Positions 54,563 through 63,536 of a DNA stretch of 64,000 nucleotides are shown here, in pieces. Both the position numbers and the translations under genes were made by a program. Positions within the stretch are counted from its first letter, which is position 1. The number at the start of each line of letters is the position of its first letter. The stretch comes from Halieaceae bacterium (GTDB lineage: Bacteria; Pseudomonadota; Gammaproteobacteria; Pseudomonadales; Halieaceae). The stretch is from contig JAPOQD010000016.1 in assembly GCA_026710905.1 (NCBI GenBank), positions 32,107 to 96,106 of the forward strand. The letters run 5' to 3'. The notes below the pieces were generated by a model. That model had not been told where the DNA came from. It saw only the letters and a list, made by a program, of their open reading frames with translations, and ran no database searches.

Positions 54563-55938
54563 ATGGATGTATCGATTTTGCGTGGTTTCTCAAGAAACTG
54601 TTTTTTTTTGTCTTGCTTGCCTTTCAGGCCGGTGCATGCATGGCAAGCGAATCCACGGCGGATGCAACAACACAGGTGAAATCCATGGCAGACGAGCGTA
54701 ACGAGGGCGAGCAGCCCACCCTTTATGGTTTCCTCGCCGGTCCGGCGGGCCAGACCAGCCAATTGGTCGAAGTAAATGATCACCTTTGGGTATCCAAAGA
54801 CATCGGTGACAGCGTACTGGTGGCCACCGCTGAAGGAAGCGTGGTGATCAATACCGGCATGATTGGCAATGGCGATCAGCATCGGCAACGCTTTGAAAAA
54901 GTGAAGCAGGGCGATGTGAAGTACATTGTTATCACCCAATGCCACGGTGACCATTTTGGCGGCGCCTATGAGCTAAGTGATGCAGGCACGCAAATAATCA
55001 CCCATGAGAATTTCGAAAAGTGCCGCGCCTATTGGCGTGAGTTGGCTGTGTTCTACAAACGTCGGTCCAGCAAACTGTGGGCAAGGGTATTGGGTAGTCG
55101 TGGCGATGTTATGGACAAGATTCGCGAAGTCACACCTGACAAAACGTTTAGGGAACAGTTTACCTTTGAACTTGGCGGCCGCTCGTTCGAATTGTACGCG
55201 GCGCCTGGCGGAGAAAGCATCGATGGTGTCGTTGTTTGGTTACCCCAGGACCGTACCATGATCACCGGAAACCTGTTTGGCCCTGTTTTCGGCAGCATGC
55301 CGAATTTGTACACGATACGCGGCGACAAGATTCGCTCGGCAAAAGACTTTGTGGTCTCCCTGGATATGGTCAGGGCATTCAAGCCCGAGGTTCTGGTTAC
55401 CGGCCATGAGGTAATCAAGGGTCGGCAGGCGATCGATACTACCCTGGCGGATGTTCGCAAGGCCGTTATACACGTATATGAATACACCATTGAAGGTATG
55501 AATTCCGGTAAGGATGTGCACACGCTGATGCGCGAAGTCAGCCTGCCAGAAGGGATACAAGTGAGCCAGGCGCACGGCAAATTGTCATGGTGTGTGCGCG
55601 CCATCTGGGAAGAATATGCGGGCTGGTTTCACTACGATGCAACGACTTCTCTCTATGGTACTTCAGCGGCGACGGTAGCTTCCGATGTGGTTGAACTGGC
55701 CGGCAGCCAGGCATTGGTGTCTCGCGCGCAAGACTATCTGCAGAGCAACCAGGCACTTGAAGCCTTGCATTTACTCAACACCGTTCTGGCGGCGCAGCCC
55801 GATAATAACGATGCGCTGCAGGCCAAGATTGAAGCCCATGAGCAGCTTCTGCAAGACGCTGGCAGTGAGAATTTCAGCGAAGTAATGTGGCTTACGTCGG
55901 AAATTGAACAAGCCAGACAACAACTGGAGGCGCCATGA
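54563..55938 (+). CDS. Alkylsulfatase-like metallo-beta-lactamase-fold protein (frameshifted signal peptide)
   Basis: Protein with an MBL domain like SdsA/BDS1 alkylsulfatases (EVNDHLWVSKDIGDSVLVAT, MIGNGDQHRQR, FGSMPNLYTIRGDKIRSAKD) and a C-terminal helical dimerisation region. The metal motif is TQCHGDHFGG where active relatives have THxHxDH, so the first His is Gln. The strong site GAGGAGG (54548-54554) and ATG at 54563 read a short different frame. The frame of the enzyme carries a lipobox-like signal peptide (LLAFQAGAC) but has no start upstream except TTG 54613. The two meet at a run of nine T (54601-54609); one extra T would join them. It is either slippage-controlled or damaged. Confidence 0.8.
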
Positions 55939-57626
55939 GTGAATACGACGAAGCATTTGATTTTGTGGTCGCTGGGAGCGGGGCGGGCTCAATGGCCGCC
56001 GCACTGTACATGCGTTCTCTCGGCAATAGCGTGCTGATCCTTGAAAAAACTGATTTGGTCGGCGGCAGCACCGCTCGTTCTGGCGGAGTTATGTGGATTC
56101 CCAACAACCCATTCATGGCTCGCGACGGAGTTGAAGACAGTTACGATAAAGCGGCTCGTTACCTCGACGCTGTAACCGGGGGCCAGGCTGATTCACCGGC
56201 CGCCACTCGGGAACGTCGGCAGGCATTCTTGACCGAAGCGCCGCGGATGGTGGAGTTTCTTCTGAGCCAGGGCATTGAACTTGATCGGGTCAGTCTTTGG
56301 CCGGATTATTACGATGAGCGCCCTGGCGGCATAGCTGAAGGGCGTACAGTCATTGCCAGAATTTTTAACGCCAATGAACTCGGTGAATGGAAGGAGAGGC
56401 TGCGCCCGAGTTTTATCAAACTGCCTGGCGACTTGCCGGCGTCAATTGAAGAAATGCGGCAATTGCCATTGTTCAAACGGTCCTGGAAATCGCGCGGTGT
56501 GTTATTGAAAGTGGTGCTGAGAGGCGCGATTGCCAAACTAAGGGGTAAAAACTATGTGTCCGGCGGCGCAGCCCTGCAAGGGCGAATGTTACAGGCGGCC
56601 TTGCGCGCGGGCGTTGAAATCAGAACGAACTCGCCAGTCACGGAACTGTTACTTGAAAATAGCGCGGTAACAGGAGTTACCAGTACAAAAAACGGCGATC
56701 CCTGGCGGGTTGGCGCGCGCCTGGGCGTGCTGGTGAATACCGGAGGCTTCGCCCACAATCAACGTTTGCGCAATATACACCAGCCCGGCACGCAATCGGC
56801 ATGGAGTCTGGCTGCGCCGGGGGATACCGGTGAGATGATCGAAGAAATGCTTGGCAAGGGTGCAGCCCGGGCACAGATGGAAGAGTTTGTGGGCTATCAG
56901 GCAACCATACCACCGGGCTTTGAGGATGCAGAAAGCAAGCCGGGCGTGCAAAGCATGACCGCGGCGCCTCACGCGATACTGGTTGATCAGACCGGTGTCC
57001 GTTATATGAACGAAGGTGGCTCCTACATGGCCTACTGCAAAGGCATTCTGGAGCGGCACAAAACGGTGCCGGCGATTCCAAGTTGGGCGATATTTGACAA
57101 CCAGTACATGAGCACCTATATGCTGGCCGGGACCATGCCCGGCAGCGAGAAACCACAAAACTGGTACGATGAGGGCTATCTTAAAAAAGCCGAATCCATC
57201 GAAGCATTGGCGCAGTTGATCGATGTTGAGCCAGAGACACTGGCCGCCACCATCAATCGCTTTAACGGCTTTGTCGCCAACAACCACGACGAAGACTTCC
57301 AGCGCGGCGTACGCGTCTATGATCGCTGGCTGGGTGACCCGCTGCACGAACCTTCGCAAACTCTGGGCGCCATAGATCAGGCGCCGTATTTTGCCATTCC
57401 CGTAGTTCCGGGCGATGTCGGTACGTTTGGGGGTGTGCTAACAGACGAACATGCCCGGGTAATGCGCGAAGACGGCTCGATAATTTCCGGGTTGTATGCT
57501 AGCGGCGTGGCCACCGGGTCAGTGATGGGGCGTTACTACCCGGGTGCCGGCGCCAGCATCGGACCTTCTTTTACATGGGGCTACGTGGCCGCGAAGCACG
57601 CCGCCGCGGCCGGTCAGGGCAGATAG
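55935..57626 (+). CDS. FAD-dependent 3-ketosteroid-delta-1-dehydrogenase-like flavoprotein
   Basis: Flavoprotein of 563 residues in the fumarate reductase/KstD family, which inserts a double bond next to a ketone. FAD motif VVAGSGAGSMAAALYMRSLG (residues 11-30), EKTDLVGGSTARSGGVMWIP near residue 40, and the C-terminal GSVMGRYYPGAGASIGPSFT with the YPGxG segment that holds a catalytic Tyr in KstD. The start overlaps the alkylsulfatase-like gene by 4 bases (ATGA). The 3' end overlaps a convergent minus-strand gene by 13 bases. It could act on another cyclic ketone, not a steroid. Confidence 0.9.
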   Translation: MSEYDEAFDFVVAGSGAGSMAAALYMRSLGNSVLILEKTDLVGGSTARSGGVMWIPNNPFMARDGVEDSYDKAARYLDAVTGGQADSPAATRERRQAFLTEAPRMVEFLLSQGIELDRVSLWPDYYDERPGGIAEGRTVIARIFNANELGEWKERLRPSFIKLPGDLPASIEEMRQLPLFKRSWKSRGVLLKVVLRGAIAKLRGKNYVSGGAALQGRMLQAALRAGVEIRTNSPVTELLLENSAVTGVTSTKNGDPWRVGARLGVLVNTGGFAHNQRLRNIHQPGTQSAWSLAAPGDTGEMIEEMLGKGAARAQMEEFVGYQATIPPGFEDAESKPGVQSMTAAPHAILVDQTGVRYMNEGGSYMAYCKGILERHKTVPAIPSWAIFDNQYMSTYMLAGTMPGSEKPQNWYDEGYLKKAESIEALAQLIDVEPETLAATINRFNGFVANNHDEDFQRGVRVYDRWLGDPLHEPSQTLGAIDQAPYFAIPVVPGDVGTFGGVLTDEHARVMREDGSIISGLYASGVATGSVMGRYYPGAGASIGPSFTWGYVAAKHAAAAGQGR

Positions 57627-58357
57627 CAATCCCAGTTGAACGGCGCCACCGCAAAAAATGGCGCCGCGAGCAATGCACGGATGCCCAGTGTGTTCCAGCG
57701 CCCAGGCAAAACCGCTTGCATTTTCTCAGCGGTCTCGACCGGTTCCGCGTCGAGAAAGCAATAACTGAGTTGCAGCCCTGCGTCTGCATTCGAAAATTGA
57801 TTTGGCACGGAGACGGCCGACCAAACCCCGGCTACGCCATCAACTTCCAGCAGTGCATTGGCATCCGCGCTGGTTTTTTCCAAAAGAACATACACGCCCC
57901 TAACGGGCCGCCAGGGCAGCACATCGGCGCCTACCTTGACTCGCTCTGCAGCGGCCTTGCTTGAGACCGCGTAGAGACCGCGCTGGACGGGGGGCAGAAT
58001 GTATGGTGACCGGCCGGAGTTGTGCAATGCCGTGGAAAGGTCGCTAAACGGTTCCATTGCAGAATGTTCGCTAAAGAAATACGTCATCACATGGTCAACC
58101 AGGTCAAAGCGCGATTCACTCGCAGCTCGCGCCGCTCGACACGCAGGTGTTGAAACCAATCGCAGCGATGTTCTTATCTGTGCAAGCCGTTGTTGTTCAG
58201 GGCGGTGATCCAGGGTGTGCCAACGCAAATAACCGGCATCGGAGCCCTGTGGGTGTTTTTCCGACATTGACACAAACAAGGAGCCAATATCCCCATTGCC
58301 GGTAGCCAGGATTTCCGTGACTTGATCACTGGGGGTACCCGGAAATTCAACGTTCAT
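57614..58357 (-). CDS. Protein of unknown function, possibly EthD-like ferredoxin fold
   Basis: A 247-residue protein with no motif I can assign firmly. The segment SDAGYLRWHTLDHRPEQQRL near residue 40 resembles the start of EthD/dimeric alpha-beta barrel proteins (W-x-x-H-x-P pattern). A second possible barrel half begins near residue 145 (VRGVYVLLEKTSADANALLE). It is last in the SDR, aldehyde dehydrogenase, epimerase operon: its start overlaps the epimerase stop by 11 bases. The gene also overlaps the end of the KstD-like gene. Confidence 0.7.
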   Translation of the reverse strand: MNVEFPGTPSDQVTEILATGNGDIGSLFVSMSEKHPQGSDAGYLRWHTLDHRPEQQRLAQIRTSLRLVSTPACRAARAASESRFDLVDHVMTYFFSEHSAMEPFSDLSTALHNSGRSPYILPPVQRGLYAVSSKAAAERVKVGADVLPWRPVRGVYVLLEKTSADANALLEVDGVAGVWSAVSVPNQFSNADAGLQLSYCFLDAEPVETAEKMQAVLPGRWNTLGIRALLAAPFFAVAPFNWDCYLP

Positions 58358-59255
58358 CGCTTAACGTCAACTCGGGGTGGCGCGCCTTGATCATTCTGCG
58401 TAAACCATCGCGCCAGTGAACCGATGTGCGCCCGAGAGTTTGGTGCATGTGGGTCACATCGGGCCAGAGTGGTGTATGAGCATGTTCCGTGTACTCAAAT
58501 ATCGGTTCAACACCGACCAACTCGCCCATATAACTGCAGTAGTCCTCAATGCTGACTGTTTCGCTGCCGGACCAATTAACCACCAGGGGTGGATTGGATG
58601 CCATCTCCATCGCGCGAATGCCCAATGCCACGTAGTCTTCTTCATAAATTGGGTTGTAGTTATTCGGGGCGTCCGGGTACAGGAGAATGGGTTTACCCTG
58701 CAAGATGGCTTCAAGCCGGTCCGCGGGGGCGCCACCCTCGGGGCCATAGGTTGAACAGATACGGATAATGCTCAGTGGTATGTCAAAACGACTGGCCACC
58801 CAACTGCAGATTGCTTCGCCGGCCACCTTGGAAAAGCTGTAATTCGCGCGTAATGGAGTGCCGGGGGGGTCTGATTCCATCAGCGGACGTTGACCCTGGT
58901 AGGCATAGATCGATCCCGTCGAACAAAACACAAAACCCGCCGCTGATCGGCAATGGTAGAGCAGTTCAGCGGAATTAAGTGCGTTGGTTTTCAGGCAGGC
59001 ATTCCAGTCGCCAAGGCCGGGATCAACTGCTGCGTGGAAAACATAGTTGAAGTCTGTCGGTAGTGACGGGAAATCTCCGATGGAAAAGTCCAACGCAACC
59101 GGTCTGATACCAGCGCTTGATAACTTTTCCTTGTGGCCTTGCTTTTGTAGGCGCGCCAAGCCCCACACCTCGTTGGACACAGCAAGAGCGCGGGCAATCG
59201 GAAAGCCGATCTTGCCGGTCGCACCGCTTATTAGAATTTTTTGCTTGTTGAGCAC
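58347..59255 (-). CDS. NAD(P)-dependent epimerase/dehydratase (extended SDR)
   Basis: Extended SDR of 302 residues: ILISGATGKIGFPIARALAV at the N-terminus, VFCSTGSIYAYQG with active Ser near residue 113, and ANYSFSKVAGEAICSWV with YxxxK near residue 140. A C-terminal substrate domain follows (HWRDGLRRMIKARHPEL). Members act on nucleotide sugars or on 3beta-hydroxysteroid-like alcohols; context favours the latter, but motifs do not decide. It starts 2 bases after the aldehyde dehydrogenase stop. Confidence 0.88.
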   Translation of the reverse strand: MLNKQKILISGATGKIGFPIARALAVSNEVWGLARLQKQGHKEKLSSAGIRPVALDFSIGDFPSLPTDFNYVFHAAVDPGLGDWNACLKTNALNSAELLYHCRSAAGFVFCSTGSIYAYQGQRPLMESDPPGTPLRANYSFSKVAGEAICSWVASRFDIPLSIIRICSTYGPEGGAPADRLEAILQGKPILLYPDAPNNYNPIYEEDYVALGIRAMEMASNPPLVVNWSGSETVSIEDYCSYMGELVGVEPIFEYTEHAHTPLWPDVTHMHQTLGRTSVHWRDGLRRMIKARHPELTLSDER

Positions 59256-59257
59256 GA

Positions 59258-60733
59258 TCAGGTAGATTTCGAACCAATGGCAATTACTTTCAGATCGAGA
59301 AACTCCTCAATACCCTCGCGGCCCCACTCGCGGCCCATGCCACTGCCCTTGAATCCACCAAATGGCAGATCTCCGGTTATGCTCATGCCGTCGTTGACAC
59401 TCAGGGCGCCCGCACAGATGCGCCTGGCCATATTGAGAGCCCGTTCCGCATTTCCTGAACTGATTGCGCCACCCAGGCCATAGATGCTGTCGTTGGCGAT
59501 CCGGATCGCGTCCTCGTCATCGTCAAACGGTATCACGGCCAGTACCGGTCCAAAAATTTCTTCTTGAGCTATTCTCATATCGTTGGTGACATCGACAAAA
59601 CAGGTAGGTTGGACAAAATAGCCTGTACCTTTATCACTGGCCCTGGCGCCACCCGCCAGCAAGCGCGCGCCTTCCTGCTGGCCCAGTTCGATGTAACCCA
59701 TAACCCGGTCAAGCTGGCGCTTGGAGATAACCGGCCCCATGATGTTCTCGGGATCATCGAAGTCGCCCCAGCGTCCGGAAAAACCGCCGTAGGATATTTC
59801 CAGGGCGTCTACCGCTTCCTGATAGCGGCTTCGCGGTACAAGCAGGCGAGTTGGCAAGGCGCAGCCCTGCCCGGCGTGAAACACCGCCATCGACATCATC
59901 ACCTTCATGCTGAAATCGGGTGCATCGTCGAGAATGATTTTGACGGATTTACCGCCGAGCTCGAGAAAAATGCGTTTCAGTGTGGCCGCGCCACGCTCCA
60001 TTATACGCTTGCCCACTACCGTGGAACCGGTAAACGAAATGACATCAACGCGGGAATCATCAACCAACATTTCACCAGCCATGGCCGGCTCACTGGATGT
60101 AACTACATTAAATACGCCAGGCGGGAACCCGGCTTCAAGGGCCAGCTCGCCCATATAGGCCCCCATCAGAGGTGTATCGGGTGCAGGCTTTAAAACCACT
60201 GTGCAGCCCGATAATAGCGCCGAGATTACTTTTCCGATATTGACGTACAGTGGAACGTTCCACGGCGTGATGGCGCCCACCACGCCGAGTGGTTCCCGCA
60301 GCACAAGCCGGTCGCTGACAGCACCGTATTCTTCGCGCCGGCCACGATCTTCCTGCCACGCAATATCGTTAAAACACTCGACCAGGTCGTCGCCGCCATC
60401 GATCGCCCAATCAACGTGCGCCCGACAGGCCGCACCCAGCGCGGCTCCTGCTTCAATACGTGCAATGTCGGACAGCTGATCGCGGTTTTTACGTAACAGC
60501 GCCATATATTTTTTGACCAGGCTGTGTCGCTCGGCGTGTTGCTGCGACCAGTCGGTTTGGTCGAAGGCCCGCCGCGCCGCGTTAATAGCCTGCTCAACGT
60601 CGGCAGAGGATGCTTCTGCTGCAAGGCCCGCCACTTCGGCTGTCCATGGGCAAATATTCTCGTAGGTCCTGTCGGCTTCGGCCGGCCGAACGGCGCCATC
60701 AATATACAGCCTGGCTTCTGGCAATTGGTTCAT
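59258..60733 (-). CDS. Aldehyde dehydrogenase, NAD(P)-dependent
   Basis: Aldehyde dehydrogenase of 491 residues. Cofactor region ITPWNVPLYVNIGKVISALL near residue 150, FTGSTVVGKRIME near residue 230, catalytic Glu in FLELGGKSVKIIL near residue 255 and catalytic Cys in HAGQGCALPTR near residue 290; EEIFGPVLAVIPF near residue 390. It converts an aldehyde to the acid. ATG at 60733 with AAGGATG upstream; the frame extends eight codons further. It is second in the operon after an SDR, so an alcohol to aldehyde to acid sequence is plausible. Confidence 0.94.
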   Translation of the reverse strand: MNQLPEARLYIDGAVRPAEADRTYENICPWTAEVAGLAAEASSADVEQAINAARRAFDQTDWSQQHAERHSLVKKYMALLRKNRDQLSDIARIEAGAALGAACRAHVDWAIDGGDDLVECFNDIAWQEDRGRREEYGAVSDRLVLREPLGVVGAITPWNVPLYVNIGKVISALLSGCTVVLKPAPDTPLMGAYMGELALEAGFPPGVFNVVTSSEPAMAGEMLVDDSRVDVISFTGSTVVGKRIMERGAATLKRIFLELGGKSVKIILDDAPDFSMKVMMSMAVFHAGQGCALPTRLLVPRSRYQEAVDALEISYGGFSGRWGDFDDPENIMGPVISKRQLDRVMGYIELGQQEGARLLAGGARASDKGTGYFVQPTCFVDVTNDMRIAQEEIFGPVLAVIPFDDDEDAIRIANDSIYGLGGAISSGNAERALNMARRICAGALSVNDGMSITGDLPFGGFKGSGMGREWGREGIEEFLDLKVIAIGSKST

Positions 60734-60785
60734 AGGGGCATCCTTTTTTGAATACAAAGTTTCTCAGTTCGTTTGTGTTTTGCGG

Positions 60786-61520
60786 CTATGCCAAACGGGC
60801 ATGGAGGTTGACAGCGGCGACCTGAAGATCGTCCGGCAAGTGAATCAGGGCACTGAAGATATCGACTGCTGATTTAAACTGGGAGATCGGCCGTTCAGCC
60901 AAATTAACGCCTGCTTCCAGGGCCGCCTGGCGAAAAGCGGCCGCGGCGTCGGGGTCAACGTCCCAGGTTTTACCCTCCTCATACATCGCGCCAGCCCTTA
61001 CACACGTTACGCGAATGCCCAGTGGTTCGAGTTCCTTGAGCATGCGGGTAGAAAATTGCTCCAGCCCGGCTTTTGTGCTTTGGTAAACCGACAAGTGGGG
61101 TAGCTGAAGTGCGATGCCTTCGCTGCACACATTAATAATGTTACTGCCGCGCCCCATCATGGGTACCGCGGAACGAACACACAGCATTGGGCCCGCCAGA
61201 TTGATCGAAATGGCGCCAACGATCTGATCGTCGGTGGCATTGACGATCTGGAACGGTTCGAATACAGCAGCGTTATTGATCAGCACATTGATGGACGAGT
61301 GTTTTTCAGCAATTCGCGCAAAAGCAGCGCGAACGGAATCCGGGGAAGCCACGTCGCATTCGATCGCCATGGCGCGCTCTCCGATCTCATTCGCAACTGC
61401 CTCCACCTTCGACCAGGTGCGGCCCAATACTATGACCGATTCACCGTCTTTCGCGAATCGTCGGGCTAGAGCCCGGCCCAGCCCTACGCCGGCGCCGGTA
61501 ATCACGATTGTTTTCGACAT
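60786..61520 (-). CDS. Short-chain dehydrogenase/reductase (SDR)
   Basis: SDR of 244 residues: VITGAGVGLGRALARRFAKD, LINNAAVFEPFQIVNATDDQ, NVCSEGIALQLPHLSVYQSTK with Ser, Tyr and Lys, and a variable end without the usual DGG tail. The ATG at 61520 has GGAG 9 bases before it; a GTG two codons upstream is too close to that site. It heads the minus-strand operon with the aldehyde dehydrogenase, epimerase and unknown gene, and shares a divergent promoter region with the DUF35/thiolase pair. Confidence 0.9.
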   Translation of the reverse strand: MSKTIVITGAGVGLGRALARRFAKDGESVIVLGRTWSKVEAVANEIGERAMAIECDVASPDSVRAAFARIAEKHSSINVLINNAAVFEPFQIVNATDDQIVGAISINLAGPMLCVRSAVPMMGRGSNIINVCSEGIALQLPHLSVYQSTKAGLEQFSTRMLKELEPLGIRVTCVRAGAMYEEGKTWDVDPDAAAAFRQAALEAGVNLAERPISQFKSAVDIFSALIHLPDDLQVAAVNLHARLA

Positions 61521-61768
61521 TTTCACTATCTCCTATGAACTGGTTTGGATAAACCGAAAGGTCTACGCCATGGGATATGCCTTTTTTCCAGAAGTTTGCG
61601 CCACCGATTTTATGAAGTATTGTACTTTGAGTGCGGTTGACCCTGAAGATGAGCGAGGTTTCATGGCGATGCGGCTGGGGCTGATACGGCGCTTGCCCGC
61701 ACTGAAAACGCCAACATTGTATCACTGCCGGGCTAACCACGCGGCTGCTTCCGGTTCTTCATATTGAA

Positions 61769-61779
61769 CACCATTGATG
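61769..61779. promoter_or_regulatory. Candidate operator CANCANTGNTG, site 7 (CACCATTGATG)
   Basis: It lies in the divergent region between the SDR operon and the DUF35/thiolase pair and is followed at once by TATAATAA, which resembles a -10 element reading right. Confidence 0.5.
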
Positions 61780-61913
61780 TATAATAACCAAATGACTTCG
61801 GCCTGGCCACAACGCTGTAGTTGTGCGGAAAACCGCACGACAACAAGCGCTAAATTCGGTGGACATGTGACTGGTGTTGAAAAATTCCAACTGGTTTGGA
61901 ACCGGTAAAGCGC

Positions 61914-62318
61914 ATGTCTGCTCCACGCCCGTTACCGCGGCTCGATTCAATGAATCGTGACTTCTGGACAGGTGGCGCAGAGAACGAACTGCGTATTCTG
62001 CGCTGTCAGGATTGCGCGGTTTTTATTCACCCTCCCAGGCCGGTTTGCCGTAACTGCTTGTCCGAGAACGTGGCAGCGGAAGTTGTTGCAGGTACCGGCA
62101 CGATCGACACGTATACCGTAAATTATCAAAAATGGCGCCCGGATTTGGAGGTTCCGTTTGTAATCGCCCGGGTTGCCCTAGATGGAGTGCCCGGTGTGAT
62201 ACTGACAACAAATATTGTGGGCTGTTCGGCGGATGATGTGGATGTTGGTCAGCGAGTGCGTGTGACCTTCGAACAGCACGACGATGTTTATCTACCGTTG
62301 TTTGAACGGCTCGACTGA
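61914..62318 (+). CDS. DUF35 (Zn-ribbon plus OB-fold) protein, Ltp2-partner type
   Basis: A 134-residue protein with a four-Cys zinc ribbon (LRCQDCAVFIHPPRPVCRNC near residues 29-48) and an OB-fold (AGTGTIDTYTVNYQKW onward). In actinobacterial steroid degradation, a DUF35 domain of this kind (the C-terminal part of ChsH2) binds the thiolase-like aldolase Ltp2. Here the following gene is thiolase-like and begins 1 base after the stop, so the two very probably form a complex. ATG at 61914 starts just before the conserved region. A CANCANTGNTG site lies 135 bases upstream. Confidence 0.9.
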   Translation: MSAPRPLPRLDSMNRDFWTGGAENELRILRCQDCAVFIHPPRPVCRNCLSENVAAEVVAGTGTIDTYTVNYQKWRPDLEVPFVIARVALDGVPGVILTTNIVGCSADDVDVGQRVRVTFEQHDDVYLPLFERLD

Positions 62319-62319
62319 T

Positions 62320-63480
62320 ATGTCCGGCAGCGACGCATACATTACCGGTATCGGCCAATCAGAGATCGGACAGAAACTTTCTCGTTCGCCACTGCTGCTG
62401 ACGATTGATGCGGTACGCGATGCGCTGGATGAGGCCGGCCTTGCTATCGGGCAAATCGACGGCGTGTCCACCTATCCCGGCCGCACACCGGCCATGCTGG
62501 GCTTTTCACCCGTCGGAGTTGAAGATCTGGTTGATGCCTTGGGTATTCGCGCCAGCTGGTACGCAGGCGCTACCGAAATCAGTTCGCAATTGGGAGCAGT
62601 TGTCGAAGCAGCCATGGCGGTGCGTGCCGGATTGGCGCGCCATATCATTTGCTTCAGAACGGTGTACGAAGCAGCGGCATTGGCGCGGCCGGATGAATAC
62701 CCCATACCGCGGCGCGAGCGAGTAGATGGTTATTCGCAGTGGCTGGCGCCATTCCATGCGATGTCAGCCTCGAATTGGGTGGCGCAGTATGCGATGCGGC
62801 ACACGAAGCAATATGGACTGACACGGGAGCAATTGGGCCAGATTGCCATAACAGGCCGAGCTAACGCGGTGCGCAATCCAAACGCGCTGGTGCGGGAAGC
62901 GCTGAGCATGGACGAATATCTGTCGGCCCGCATGATTTCAACACCATTGTGTCTGTGCGACTGTGATCGCTATACCGACGCTTCGACAGTCCTGATTGTG
63001 TCCGCGGGCGATGCCGTGGATGAAGTCAGTTGTACGCCGGTACGAATCGCTGCGATGGCCGGTTCTGTAGAGCGCTATAGCTGGGATCAGGCTGAGTTGA
63101 TGGCTTCATACCCCACGGGTGTCGACCTGTGGAAGCGCACGGATTACACCCCGGCTGATGTAGACACGGTGCAACTGTATGATGGCTTCAGTTTTCTCGC
63201 TCTGACCTGGCTGGAAGCCCTGGGGTTCTGCGAGCTTGGTGAAGCAGGCCAGTTTGTTGAGGGCGGGTCACGTATTGCGCTGGACGGCGAATTGCCTCTG
63301 AATACCTTTGGTGGACAACTTGGCGCCGGGCGGTTGCATGGCTTCGGCTTTGCTCATGAATCGGTGGTGCAGCTTCGCGGCAGAGGTGGTGACCGGCAGA
63401 TTCCCGGCGAGCCCCGAGTTGCCGTTTGCACATCAGGTGGAGGCCCGCTCGCTACAGCGCTGTTACTGGCGAAGGACTGA
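62320..63480 (+). CDS. Thiolase-like protein, probable Ltp2-type aldolase
   Basis: A 386-residue thiolase-fold protein of the SCP2/lipid-transfer branch. It starts SDAYITGIGQSEIGQKL. Where true thiolases have the nucleophilic Cys, it reads WYAGATEISSQLGAVVEAAM, with no Cys. The late glycine loop is NTFGGQLGAGRLHGFGFAHE. Loss of the Cys, the GRLHGxG block and coupling to a DUF35 gene fit Ltp2, a retro-aldolase that removes the last side-chain carbons of steroid CoA esters. The YDGFSFLALTWLEALGFC segment holds a Tyr at a position where Ltp2 uses Tyr, but I cannot align it rigorously. Substrate remains inferred. Confidence 0.88.
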   Translation: MSGSDAYITGIGQSEIGQKLSRSPLLLTIDAVRDALDEAGLAIGQIDGVSTYPGRTPAMLGFSPVGVEDLVDALGIRASWYAGATEISSQLGAVVEAAMAVRAGLARHIICFRTVYEAAALARPDEYPIPRRERVDGYSQWLAPFHAMSASNWVAQYAMRHTKQYGLTREQLGQIAITGRANAVRNPNALVREALSMDEYLSARMISTPLCLCDCDRYTDASTVLIVSAGDAVDEVSCTPVRIAAMAGSVERYSWDQAELMASYPTGVDLWKRTDYTPADVDTVQLYDGFSFLALTWLEALGFCELGEAGQFVEGGSRIALDGELPLNTFGGQLGAGRLHGFGFAHESVVQLRGRGGDRQIPGEPRVAVCTSGGGPLATALLLAKD

Positions 63481-63536
63481 CCTTAGGCAACCGGCAGCCA
63501 GATCAATCAGTTTCGGCGACAGCGTGGTTGGGCGCA

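Noticed and set aside
61441..61767. Short frames on either strand between the SDR and DUF35 genes
   Set aside because: They overlap the SDR start or the divergent promoter region and show no family resemblance.
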